Positions 1 to 7,836 of a stretch of DNA of 64,000 nucleotides are shown in pieces. The notes beneath the pieces were generated by a model, which saw only the letters and a program-made list of their open reading frames with translations, had not been told where the DNA came from and did no database searches. Position 1 is the first letter of the stretch; the number at the start of each line of letters is the position of its first letter. Made by a program: the position numbers and the translations under genes. Source of the stretch: Casp-alpha2 sp036337015 (GTDB lineage: Bacteria > Pseudomonadota > Alphaproteobacteria > Rhodospirillales > Casp-alpha2); assembly GCA_036337015.1 (NCBI GenBank), contig JAYZEZ010000005.1:1-64000 (forward strand), written 5' to 3'.

Positions 1-55
1 CAATAAATCTATTTTATATAAATAAAAAAATATAATGGAGTAACTAAAATGATTT

Positions 56-1369
56 TTGTATTTAGTGAGTAAAACAAAAATTAAGTCCACTTTTGCTCGA
101 AAAGTCTGGGACTCACGTGGACTGCCAACAATCGAAGTGGAAGTAACACTTAACTATAACGCAAAAGGGCGCGCAACTGCTCCATCTGGAAGATCCATTG
201 GAACTGGTGAAGCAGTGGAAATTCGAGATGGAGGCATGGGTTTCAAAGGTTTTGGTGTTAATCGTTCTATTGAAACTGTTAACAGTAAAATAGCCCCCCT
301 CCTAAAGGGGAAAGATGCTTCAAACCAAGTAACAATTGATAAGTTATTGATAGACCTTGATAATACGGCTGATAAAAGTTGCCTTGGATCAAACGCAATG
401 ATTGCGACGTCAATAGCAATAGCAAAAGCTACGGCCGATGCTATGAAAATGCCATTGTGGCAATACCTCCATGAAAATGAAAACACACTAGATTACCCAA
501 CGCTTCCATTACCTGAAGTAGAAATATTTGGTGGAGGCGCTCATGCCAATAAACGCGTTGATGTACAAAGTTATATGGTAACTGCTATCGGTGCAGAAAC
601 TTTTAATGAGGCACTTGAATGGTCTGCCAGTGTCTATCATGCTGCAACAAATTTGATGGAATTAGATGGTAAACTCATGGGAGTTTCTGATGAAGGTGGG
701 CTATGGCCAGAATTCAAAGATAACGAGCAAGCTCTTGAATTTCTACTTCGTGCTATAGAGTCTGCTGGACTAACCCCTGGTCAAGATATAGCTATATCGC
801 TAGATATTGCAGCATCTCAGTTTGGAAGCAAAAATAACTACTATCTTTTGTGTGATGGTAGAGAGTTAAATTCAGATGAATTATCTGGTTTGCTTGTTGA
901 TTGGACTGAACGTTACCCTATAATTTCAATTGAAGACCCTATGGCAGAAGGTGATAAAGAAGGATTTGTTCGCTTTACTTGGGCTGTTGGTAAGAAAATT
1001 CAAGTTATTGGTGACGATTTTCTAGTTACAAAAGCAAGTCGTATTAAAAGTGCAGCACGTGATAGCGCATGCAATGCAGTGATGATCAAGCCAAATCAAG
1101 CTGGAACATTGACAGAAACCCGCAAAGCTTTAGAAGCAGCCGTTAATTCGGATCTTGGTACGGTTATATCAACAAGATCAGGGGAAACAGAAGACGTTTC
1201 AGTAATTCATATTGCTGTAGGTTGGAGTATTGAACAATTAAAGATTGGTTCTATTACACGTGGTGAACGAACAGCTAAATGGAATGAAGGGCTTCGCATA
1301 GCAGAAAGCTTAAATAATGGCGGCAGATTAAGACATATTGATAGATTTTCATGGAGGAATAGGGCGTGA
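56..1369 (+). CDS. Enolase-superfamily protein (diverged phosphopyruvate hydratase paralogue)
   Basis: The full-length enolase fold is recognisable over 437 residues: an N-terminal loop PSGRSIGTGEA (43-53), AHAN (162-165), SDEGG (211-215), SLDIAAS (248-254), IEDP (292-295), GDD (319-321), MIKPNQAGTLTET (343-355) and RSGETED (374-380). Metal ligands (D250, E293, GDD aspartate), the general base lysine K345, E213 and K396 are kept. However, the position of E. coli Glu168 is Ser172 (QSYM instead of QEFM), and catalytic His370 is Thr373 (STRSG instead of SHRSG). The substrate loop is also changed (RSIG for ASTG). It may therefore be an enolase-like enzyme with another substrate rather than glycolytic enolase. 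The start is uncertain: TTG at 56 or GTG at 65. A GGAG at 37-40 best serves an ATG at 49 that opens a 7-codon reading frame overlapping the GTG. Confidence 0.75.
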   Translation: MYLVSKTKIKSTFARKVWDSRGLPTIEVEVTLNYNAKGRATAPSGRSIGTGEAVEIRDGGMGFKGFGVNRSIETVNSKIAPLLKGKDASNQVTIDKLLIDLDNTADKSCLGSNAMIATSIAIAKATADAMKMPLWQYLHENENTLDYPTLPLPEVEIFGGGAHANKRVDVQSYMVTAIGAETFNEALEWSASVYHAATNLMELDGKLMGVSDEGGLWPEFKDNEQALEFLLRAIESAGLTPGQDIAISLDIAASQFGSKNNYYLLCDGRELNSDELSGLLVDWTERYPIISIEDPMAEGDKEGFVRFTWAVGKKIQVIGDDFLVTKASRIKSAARDSACNAVMIKPNQAGTLTETRKALEAAVNSDLGTVISTRSGETEDVSVIHIAVGWSIEQLKIGSITRGERTAKWNEGLRIAESLNNGGRLRHIDRFSWRNRA

Positions 1370-1387
1370 AGACTTAAATAAAAATAT

Positions 1388-1774
1388 TCAGCTTGTAGCT
1401 AGTTCCAGTCTAATCTCATCTATTTTTTTCTGTATCAAATCAACAGATTCTTTTTTTTCTAAACGTTGCTCTTTTGTTAACCCACATTCATTAGGATAGT
1501 CATCTGCATTTTGCAACTGAACAATAAATGAAGATAGTGTATCTTCAAATTCACTTAACCTAAGTTTCAACTGCCTTCGTTCTGGTGATTCTTTCTTGGC
1601 CAGCCACTTGCGATATATAACTGTAACTATAATACCAACCAATAAAATACCGTAAAACCAAAATAGTGCATGCCCAACATCCTCATCTCCACTCAGTCCA
1701 AAATGAGCATGCGCAGATACATCTTGAAATAGAATATTTAAAAAAATAATAGTCAAAAAAACATAATTTCTCAT
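1388..1774 (-). CDS. Small exported membrane protein at the end of the cytochrome oxidase operon
   Basis: A 128-residue protein I do not recognise. A signal peptide (about 1-21 or 1-23) is followed by a short periplasmic stretch starting HAHFGLSGDED, one membrane helix (about 36-56), a basic stop-transfer segment RKWLAKK and a charged, probably coiled-coil cytoplasmic tail (about 65-126). Both plausible signal-peptidase sites (VSA|H or AHA|H) would leave histidine at the mature N-terminus, with H22, H24 and H35 close by, which could bind copper. It lies 57 bases after the subunit IV gene on the same strand, so it is probably the last gene of the oxidase operon and may act in its assembly. Function is inferred from position only. 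Confidence 0.6.
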   Translation of the reverse strand: MRNYVFLTIIFLNILFQDVSAHAHFGLSGDEDVGHALFWFYGILLVGIIVTVIYRKWLAKKESPERRQLKLRLSEFEDTLSSFIVQLQNADDYPNECGLTKEQRLEKKESVDLIQKKIDEIRLELATS

Positions 1775-1831
1775 AACTAGAAAAACCTAATTCTCATAGC
1801 TACCAAAACTAAGAAAAACAACGTGGATGTT

Positions 1832-2155
1832 TTATGACCCTGTAACGAAGTAAATGCCACGTGTCTCATAAGTATAATCAGATTCGTACGACATAATCCC
1901 AATAAATACTAATAGAACCAAAGGTGGGCCTAATATAGCGTAACTCAAGGCTAATCTTTCCCACTTAATATGCATGAAAACTGCAATTATGTAGCCTGCT
2001 TTTAAAAACATAAAGATGAGAATCAAAGTCCACCGGGTGTAACCCTGAACGTGATAATAATCAACCATATATGAAAAAAAACTTAGTACAAATAGCAATC
2101 CCCAGACCTTAAAATAAATCCCTAAAGGATGCTGCTGACCTTCTTCCTGTGCCAT
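1832..2155 (-). CDS. ctaF: Cytochrome c oxidase subunit IV (prokaryotic COX4 type)
   Basis: A 107-residue inner-membrane protein with three predicted helices (about 16-34, 42-62, 70-90). The family signature is visible in KAGYIIAVFMHIKWE (52-66), with the typical lysine, glycine and FMH. Prokaryotic subunit IV is a small accessory subunit that stabilises heme-copper oxidases. The gene starts 8 bases after the 241-residue subunit III gene, so it is surely co-transcribed. Length is normal for the family. Confidence 0.85.
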   Translation of the reverse strand: MAQEEGQQHPLGIYFKVWGLLFVLSFFSYMVDYYHVQGYTRWTLILIFMFLKAGYIIAVFMHIKWERLALSYAILGPPLVLLVFIGIMSYESDYTYETRGIYFVTGS

Positions 2156-2163
2156 GTTCTACC

Positions 2164-2889
2164 CTACCAAAGATAAAAGAATGCAAAAATAAAAACCCAG
2201 ACTAAATCAACAAAATGCCAATAAAGTCCCATAGTTTCAACGATATCGTAACTACCTTTTTGGCTGGTAAAAAAACCACGTTTTTCAGTATCGTAATCAC
2301 CTCTCCAAACTTTGCGTGCAACTAAAATAAGGAAAAGCACACCAACTGATACGTGAAAACCATGGAAACCAGTAACCATAAAAAATATTGCACCGAATTG
2401 AGGAGCGCCCATAGGATTCCCCCAAGGGCGAACACCTTGATCAACAATCAACTTAGTCCATTCAAAAACCTGCATTCCAACAAAAGATGCACCAAGTAAT
2501 GCTGTAATAATTAGAAGCAAAGCTGTCTTGTTCTTATCCTTGCGATAACCATAATTAACAGCAAGAACCATTGTCCCGCTAGAAGTAATAAGAATAAATG
2601 TCATTATCGCTATTAAAATTAGTGGAATTGGATCGCCACCAAAAGACAAAGCAAATACTTCGCTTGCAGAAGGCCATACGTCAGTAGTCGACATCCTTAC
2701 AGTCATATAAGCAATTAAAAAACAGGAAAAGATAAAGGTATCACTAAGCAGGAAAATCCACATCATCGCCTTTCCCCAAGGAACATTTTTAAATGCTCTT
2801 TGATCGGACGACCAATCTTCTGCAAGGCCAGACAACCCAGGGGTTTGTCCTGGTTTTTTAATAGAAGTAACTGAATCAGAAGGCGTCAT
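2164..2889 (-). CDS. ctaE: Cytochrome c oxidase subunit III
   Basis: A 241-residue polytopic protein of the heme-copper oxidase subunit III family. It has the characteristic patterns WIFLLSDTFIFSCF (44-57), FEWTKL, TGFHGFHVSVG (173-183) and the C-terminal YWHFVDLVWVFIF (223-235), in which the glutamate and histidine positions of the family are kept. Subunit III sits beside subunit I in the inner membrane and supports proton uptake and long-term turnover stability. It follows a second subunit III-like gene by 15 bases, so the operon encodes two subunit III proteins in tandem. Confidence 0.9.
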   Translation of the reverse strand: MTPSDSVTSIKKPGQTPGLSGLAEDWSSDQRAFKNVPWGKAMMWIFLLSDTFIFSCFLIAYMTVRMSTTDVWPSASEVFALSFGGDPIPLILIAIMTFILITSSGTMVLAVNYGYRKDKNKTALLLIITALLGASFVGMQVFEWTKLIVDQGVRPWGNPMGAPQFGAIFFMVTGFHGFHVSVGVLFLILVARKVWRGDYDTEKRGFFTSQKGSYDIVETMGLYWHFVDLVWVFIFAFFYLW

Positions 2890-2904
2890 AATTATCTAAT
2901 CCTT

Positions 2905-3522
2905 TTAACTAATCAACAACAGGCCAAATAAAATAAGCCAAATAATTAACAGGTAATGCCAGTAGGTTGTACAAAGTTCAACACTGAGACGAATATCTAC
3001 TACAGAAGCACCACGTAATAACTTATATACACTCCGCCCCCAAGCAACTAAACCGCCCAATAAGTGCAAGCCATGCAAAGCTGTTAATAGGTAAAAAAAC
3101 CCATTAGCCATATTGAGGCTAGCGTAATAACCAAGTCCAGCTAATTGTTCCCAAACATACAATTGTCCAATTATAAAAGCGAATGACAAAATTCCACCAA
3201 TTAAGAGTCCGTCACGCACAGAAGTTAGGATATTTCGACGGCAGCTTTTCGTTGCCCATTGCATAGCTACACTGCTTGCAATTAGCAAAGCTGTGTTAAT
3301 CCATAACATCCAAGGTTCTGGCATCGGCTTCCAAGTGGGAAAATACATCCGGTCTGCATAGCCAATAATTGTAAGTATGAATATGACTGAGATTGTGCAC
3401 AGCAAAAACCTGAGGGCAACCTTACCCGTTGGTAGAAAGGATGTTCCTTGAATGTTAAGACCCTCATCTGCAGATGGATCCGCAAGCCAAGGTTTTTTTG
3501 TTAATTCTGTAAAAATACCCAA
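2905..3522 (-). CDS. Second cytochrome c oxidase subunit III-like protein
   Basis: A 205-residue membrane protein of the same subunit III family as its downstream neighbour but clearly different in sequence. Conserved elements are QLYVWEQL (120-127), NGFFYLLTALHGLHLLGG (140-157) and the terminal TYWHYLLIIWLILF (186-199). It has about five to six helices. Two tandem subunit III-like genes after subunits II and I are known in some alternative aa3 oxidases, such as the Bradyrhizobium coxMNOP operon; assignment to that subtype is my inference. The gene follows ctaD by 27 bases. Confidence 0.85.
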   Translation of the reverse strand: MGIFTELTKKPWLADPSADEGLNIQGTSFLPTGKVALRFLLCTISVIFILTIIGYADRMYFPTWKPMPEPWMLWINTALLIASSVAMQWATKSCRRNILTSVRDGLLIGGILSFAFIIGQLYVWEQLAGLGYYASLNMANGFFYLLTALHGLHLLGGLVAWGRSVYKLLRGASVVDIRLSVELCTTYWHYLLIIWLILFGLLLIS

Positions 3523-3549
3523 AATTCAGTACTCTCGAAACCAATAAAC

Positions 3550-5316
3550 CTATGAAGACTTTTTAACTTTGTCAGGCGCTAAGTTCTGCGGCACATAATC
3601 AGCTTCAACGCCTGGCACACTATATGCGTATGCCCACCTATATACCACAGGTAATTCATCTCCAAAGTTACCATGACCTGGAGGCGTTGTAGCACCTTGC
3701 CATTCAAGTGTTGTTGCTTTCCAAGGATTTTCACCAGAAAGCTTTCCTTTAAAAATACTAATAAGAATATTGGCAATAAAAACAACCTGAGCAAAACCAA
3801 CAATTAAAACCATTATCGTTATAAATTCATTTAGCGTAGCTGCAGACGGAGGTATGAAAGATGTTTCTCCAATTTCAAAATAACGTCGAGGCACCCCAAC
3901 AAATCCTAGATAATGCATTGGGAAATATATGAGATAGCTACCTAAAAACGTTACCCAAAAGTGAAATTGCCCCCATCCCTCATGAAGGTATCTACCGGTC
4001 ATAAGCGGAAACCAGTGATAAATAGCAGCAAAAATAACTAATACAGGAGCAATTCCCATAACCATATGAAAGTGGGCTACGACAAATAATGTATCAGACA
4101 ACGGAATATCCACAGCAACATTTCCTAGGAACAATCCCGTAATTCCACCATTTAGAAACGTTAAAATAAAAGCAATACAAAAAAGCATTGGTATAGTTAG
4201 ATGAATATTACCCTTCCAAAGAGTCAGCACCCAGTTATAAAGCTTAAGAGCAGTAGGTACTGCAATGATTAGTGTTGTGGTTGCAAAGAAAAAACCAAAA
4301 TAAGGATTCATACCACTAACATACATATGATGTGCCCAAACAATGAAACTTAAGCCACCAATTATCACTATTGCCCACACCATCATTCTATAGCCAAATA
4401 TATTTTTTCGAGCATGAGTACTAATAATATCAGAAACAACCCCGAAAGCAGGTAAAGCCACAATATAAACTTCTGGATGTCCAAAGAACCAAAACAAATG
4501 CTGAAATAATAATGGACTTCCACTTTCATGACCGAGGAGCTCACCAGCTTGGATAATTTCTGGCATAAAAAAGCTAGTGCCTATAAGCTTATCCAACATA
4601 GACATTATCCCAGCTACAAACAGAGCGGGAAAAGCTAGTAAAGCTAGAATTGTGGCTACAAAAATACCCCAAACTGTAAGGGGCATACGCATCAAGGTCA
4701 TACCGCGTGTTCTAGCTTGTAAAACAGTAACTACATAATTAAGGCCACCCATAGTAAATCCAATAATGAAAATAACAAGGGAAACGAGCATTAAAATGAT
4801 GCCCCAAAAACTGCCAGGTGTGCCCTCCAAAATAGATTGAGGTGGGTATAGAGTCCAACCAGCACCAGACGCCCCACCAGGAACAAAAAAACTAGCGGCC
4901 AAAATCAATACAGCTAAAAGATAAGTCCAGTAGCTAAGCATATTTAAATACGGAAAAACCATATCCCTTGCACCAACCATCAAAGGTATAAGGTAATTTC
5001 CAAATCCCCCAAGAAATAAGGCCGTCAAAAGATAAATGACCATTATCATACCGTGCATGGTGACATATTGATAATAACTTTCTGGAGAGATAAATGAAAA
5101 TGTTTCAGGAAAGCCAAGCTGTAAACGCATTAGCCAAGACAACACGAGTCCAACAAGGCCAATTAATATAGCCGTAGCAGAATATTGAATCGATATAATT
5201 TTTGCATCTTGCGAAAACACCCACTTCGTCCAAAAACTTTTAGCATGGTATAGATAAACCTCTTCTGTCTCTGCGGGTGGAACTACACCGGTTTCATCCA
5301 TAATTCCTTCACTCAT
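3550..5316 (-). CDS. ctaD: Cytochrome c oxidase subunit I (aa3-type heme-copper oxidase)
   Basis: The catalytic subunit, 588 residues with about 12 membrane helices; it reduces O2 to water and pumps protons. Low-spin heme ligands are H88 (MHGM) and H417. The CuB ligands are H280, H329 and H330, with cross-link tyrosine Y284 (GHPEVY). The high-spin heme ligand is H415 (AHFHM). The D-channel residues D118 (ARDM) and E282 and the K-channel lysine K358 (PTALK) are all present, so this is an A1-type enzyme. N-terminus (about 40 residues) and C-terminus are somewhat longer than usual. It lies 31 bases after ctaC. The heme-A and CuB assembly genes (ctaA, ctaB, ctaG) are not in the window. Confidence 0.97.
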   Translation of the reverse strand: MSEGIMDETGVVPPAETEEVYLYHAKSFWTKWVFSQDAKIISIQYSATAILIGLVGLVLSWLMRLQLGFPETFSFISPESYYQYVTMHGMIMVIYLLTALFLGGFGNYLIPLMVGARDMVFPYLNMLSYWTYLLAVLILAASFFVPGGASGAGWTLYPPQSILEGTPGSFWGIILMLVSLVIFIIGFTMGGLNYVVTVLQARTRGMTLMRMPLTVWGIFVATILALLAFPALFVAGIMSMLDKLIGTSFFMPEIIQAGELLGHESGSPLLFQHLFWFFGHPEVYIVALPAFGVVSDIISTHARKNIFGYRMMVWAIVIIGGLSFIVWAHHMYVSGMNPYFGFFFATTTLIIAVPTALKLYNWVLTLWKGNIHLTIPMLFCIAFILTFLNGGITGLFLGNVAVDIPLSDTLFVVAHFHMVMGIAPVLVIFAAIYHWFPLMTGRYLHEGWGQFHFWVTFLGSYLIYFPMHYLGFVGVPRRYFEIGETSFIPPSAATLNEFITIMVLIVGFAQVVFIANILISIFKGKLSGENPWKATTLEWQGATTPPGHGNFGDELPVVYRWAYAYSVPGVEADYVPQNLAPDKVKKSS

Positions 5317-5347
5317 TTATTTATCCTCTAACTTGAAACTCAGAAAT

Positions 5348-6238
5348 TTAACGAATTGCTGGACTTAAATTGATTTTACTTACAGTTGTTATGTCTTTCC
5401 CAACCGGCATTTCAGATGATTTAGCCAATTTTATAGCTTTCACCGATTCGGGGTAGAGCTCCGCAAAAGTGCTCTGTTCACCCAACCATTCCTTATAGTC
5501 AGGGGTATTATCAACTGTAACAGAACTACGCATAACATGATGACCAACGCCACATAACTCCGCACAAAGAACATCAAATGTCCCTGTTCTAGTAGGAGTA
5601 AGCCAGAAATAAGTAACCATTCCTGGAACCAAATCCATCTTTGCGCGAAATTCAGGAACATAAAAATCGTGCAAAACATCTGTTGAGCGTAATAAAACCT
5701 TTATTGGGCCACCCATTGGTAGATGAAGGTCATCTCCCTCAATTAATACATCGTCATTTCCATTTTGATCATTAGGGTCTATTCCAAATGGATTATCATC
5801 GTTAACCAATTTAAGACTTGTAGTTCCCAATTTTCCATCTTTTCCGGGAAGCCGATAATTCCACTCCCACTGCTTACCTACAACCTCGATTTCGGCAGCA
5901 CCTTCAGGCACAGTAACAAAGTCATTCCAAGCCATTAATCCGGGTGTTAATAGCCCAATAACACCAAGAGATGTTAACCCAGTTAGCCAAAGTTCAAGTT
6001 TATGATTTTCTGGCTCATAATCAGCACGACGATCCTTATTGTATCTAAAACGATAACAACAATAAGCCATGAAAAGAATTACAGCCACATAAACAACACC
6101 AGTTATCCAAAAAGTAACATCTATTGCAAAGTCTATATTACCCCAATTAGAAGCGATAGGTGTTGACCACCAAGGCGTCCATATATGAAATGCAACAGAA
6201 CCAATGGCCAATAATATTAGGACAAATGCCATGAACAT
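5348..6238 (-). CDS. ctaC: Cytochrome c oxidase subunit II (CuA subunit)
   Basis: A 296-residue protein that accepts electrons from cytochrome c. An N-terminal hydrophobic segment (1-19) is followed by two membrane helices (about 40-62 and 83-104) and a periplasmic cupredoxin domain. The CuA site is complete: H190 (VLHDFYVPEF), then C225, C229, H233 and M236 in LCAELCGVGHHVM. The aromatic electron-entry segment KQWEWNY (122-128) is kept. No cytochrome c domain (CxxCH) is fused at the C-terminus, so it is not a caa3 form. It is the first gene of the minus-strand oxidase operon; an AAGGG lies about 11 bases before the ATG. I found no clear promoter. Confidence 0.95.
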   Translation of the reverse strand: MFMAFVLILLAIGSVAFHIWTPWWSTPIASNWGNIDFAIDVTFWITGVVYVAVILFMAYCCYRFRYNKDRRADYEPENHKLELWLTGLTSLGVIGLLTPGLMAWNDFVTVPEGAAEIEVVGKQWEWNYRLPGKDGKLGTTSLKLVNDDNPFGIDPNDQNGNDDVLIEGDDLHLPMGGPIKVLLRSTDVLHDFYVPEFRAKMDLVPGMVTYFWLTPTRTGTFDVLCAELCGVGHHVMRSSVTVDNTPDYKEWLGEQSTFAELYPESVKAIKLAKSSEMPVGKDITTVSKINLSPAIR

Positions 6239-6512
6239 AACTGTAAACCCTTCAAAATTAATTTTTAATTTATTATATAATTTCTAAAAAAAAAGAATTA
6301 AAGTAAAGTCCTTAAAAGCTTGATAACATAATAGCCATTAACACTTCAAACCCATTTACAAGAAATCAGTTAATTAATTATATTAGTTCAACATATCAAA
6401 ATCAAAAAATAGATTTAATGTAATAAAAAATGTCTAACTGAGCTTTTAATATATTTTAGGCGTTCCTATAACTATAGTAGCTTATTATTCATACCTATTA
6501 GGATAAAAATCA

Positions 6513-6614
6513 ATGCCTCCTCTTTTAAAAACACTTCTTCTTGCAGTACCAACAACAGGATTGGTAATATTTTACCTATTATTTTTTCTCTATCCTCATT
6601 GGTTTCCAAAATAA
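6513..6614 (+). CDS. Possible 33-residue single-helix membrane protein
   Basis: ATG at 6513 is preceded by AGGA at 6500-6503, a fair ribosome-binding site. The product is MPPLLKT followed by an uninterrupted hydrophobic stretch (about 8-28) and ends YPHWFPK. This composition (one helix, aromatic and basic end) is typical of small inner-membrane proteins, including accessory subunits of terminal oxidases. It lies divergently 274 bases from ctaC. I do not recognise a family, and a chance reading frame cannot be excluded. Confidence 0.35.
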   Translation: MPPLLKTLLLAVPTTGLVIFYLLFFLYPHWFPK

Positions 6615-6767
6615 AAATTTAAAATAGCCAACTAAACGCCCTACTTTACATTCAATATATCAACGCATCATTTATATCACTCAACAACTTTTTAAATTCT
6701 TTCTAATACATTCACGATTTAACTATTCTGCGATTGCAATTTCTTTAGTTGTCATTTTCTTTATGAT

Positions 6768-6899
6768 TTAATTTATACTTTTTGAAGCATCTTTATCAAA
6801 AGCGGACACCTGCATTTTTATATCAGCCATCCAATACAGACCCGCACTTCCATAAAGAACAACAAATATCAAACATAAGGTTGCTGTTTGGTTTTTCAT
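6768..6899 (-). CDS. Possible 43-residue single-helix membrane protein
   Basis: The frame starts MKNQTATLCLIF, has one hydrophobic helix (about 7-25) and a hydrophilic tail ending SAFDKDASKSIN. There is no clear ribosome-binding site before the ATG. It sits between tRNA-Leu and the oxidase operon on the same strand as both. No family recognised; supported only by its helix-plus-polar-tail composition. Confidence 0.25.
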   Translation of the reverse strand: MKNQTATLCLIFVVLYGSAGLYWMADIKMQVSAFDKDASKSIN

Positions 6900-6942
6900 T
6901 TTATAATTAAAAGAAATTGTTTAGATAAATCTATTTAGAAAT

Positions 6943-7029
6943 TGGTGCGGACGGCGGGACTTGAACCCGCATGGGCTTGCGCCCGAGAGATTTTAAGTCT
7001 CTTGTGTATACCAATTCCACCACGTCCGC
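6943..7029 (-). tRNA. tRNA-Leu (anticodon TAA)
   Basis: Reading the minus strand from 7029, the acceptor stem GCGGACG pairs with CGTCCGC near 6947-6953, followed by the discriminator A and an encoded CCA (6943-6945). The anticodon loop is CTTAAAA inside the AGA/TCT stem, giving anticodon TAA. A long variable arm with GGGC/GCCC (class II tRNA) and the T-arm GGTTCAAGTCC are present. It is 84 nt long without CCA. Confidence 0.96.
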
Positions 7030-7103
7030 GTTTAGTTAAAACCTACTTTTCAAAAAATGTTTACACAAGGGTATCGCCTCTTTTGACACAAGTGTTTACA
7101 ATA

Positions 7104-7790
7104 ATGAACATGAATAATTCTACAGAAAAAAATAATTCTAAAGAAACTAGCCAGAATGCACCAGTCTTTGACAATGATTTTCGACTAAATTTAGAAAATC
7201 TAATTAGGTGGCGACGAGATGTGCGTAGATTCGCACCTGACCCTGTGGATGATAAGCTAATTGATGAGCTGCTTAGACTAGCAGCGCTGGCGCCTAGTGT
7301 AGGTAACAGTCAACCGTGGCGTTTTGTAAAAGTCAAAAGCAAGAAACGGCGTACACACATTATTGAAGATTTTGAAGCTTGTAATGCTGATGCATTAGCT
7401 GACTACGAGGGAGAAAGAGCAAAGCTTTATGCATCTTTAAAACTATCTGGTATGCAGGAGGCTCCAATCCATTTAGCTGTTTTCTGTGATGAATCAACTA
7501 TTGATGGACATGGTATTGGTCAAAAAACTATGCCTGAAATGCTTCCATATTCTGTTGTAGGTGCCTTAGGAACGTTGTGGTTAGCCGCACGAGCTCATGG
7601 TATTGGCATGGGTTGGGTTTCAATAATTAATCCTAAAATTGTTACTAAAATTTTAGATGTGCCCAAAGAATGGTCTTTAATAGCATATTTATGTCTAGGA
7701 TATCCTGAAGAAGAACACATTGATCCAGAACTTCAACGTTATGGTTGGCAGGACCGAATTGATATTTCTAGCTTTTTATTAGAACGATAA
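7104..7790 (+). CDS. bluB: 5,6-dimethylbenzimidazole synthase BluB
   Basis: This flavin-destructase cuts reduced FMN with oxygen to make the lower ligand of vitamin B12. The 228-residue protein has the nitroreductase-like fold with BluB hallmarks: RRDVRRF (37-43), APSVGNSQPWRF (63-74), EAPIHLAVFCDE (119-130), TMPEMLPYSVVGALGTLWLAARAHG (142-166, quoted as landmarks) and GWVSIINP (170-177). D39 and S173 match the two residues known to matter in Sinorhizobium BluB. I chose ATG 7104: the open frame runs further upstream but crosses tRNA-Leu on the other strand. It is a single gene, convergent with the CinA-like gene. Confidence 0.93.
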   Translation: MNMNNSTEKNNSKETSQNAPVFDNDFRLNLENLIRWRRDVRRFAPDPVDDKLIDELLRLAALAPSVGNSQPWRFVKVKSKKRRTHIIEDFEACNADALADYEGERAKLYASLKLSGMQEAPIHLAVFCDESTIDGHGIGQKTMPEMLPYSVVGALGTLWLAARAHGIGMGWVSIINPKIVTKILDVPKEWSLIAYLCLGYPEEEHIDPELQRYGWQDRIDISSFLLER

Positions 7791-7836
7791 AATTATAGAG
7801 TTAAGTGAAAAAGTGTTTTTATGATTTAGTAATGAA

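Larger units (their letters stand above)
6239..6942. other. 704-base region between ctaC and tRNA-Leu without a long gene
   Basis: Very AT-rich region holding the oxidase operon leader and two possible tiny membrane-protein genes, one on each strand (described separately). Apart from these I see no RNA gene, no convincing promoter and no mobile-element trace. Confidence 0.6.

Noticed and set aside
6942..7103. Upstream extension of the bluB frame
   Set aside because: It crosses the complete tRNA-Leu gene, has no family similarity and BluB proteins do not have such an extension.
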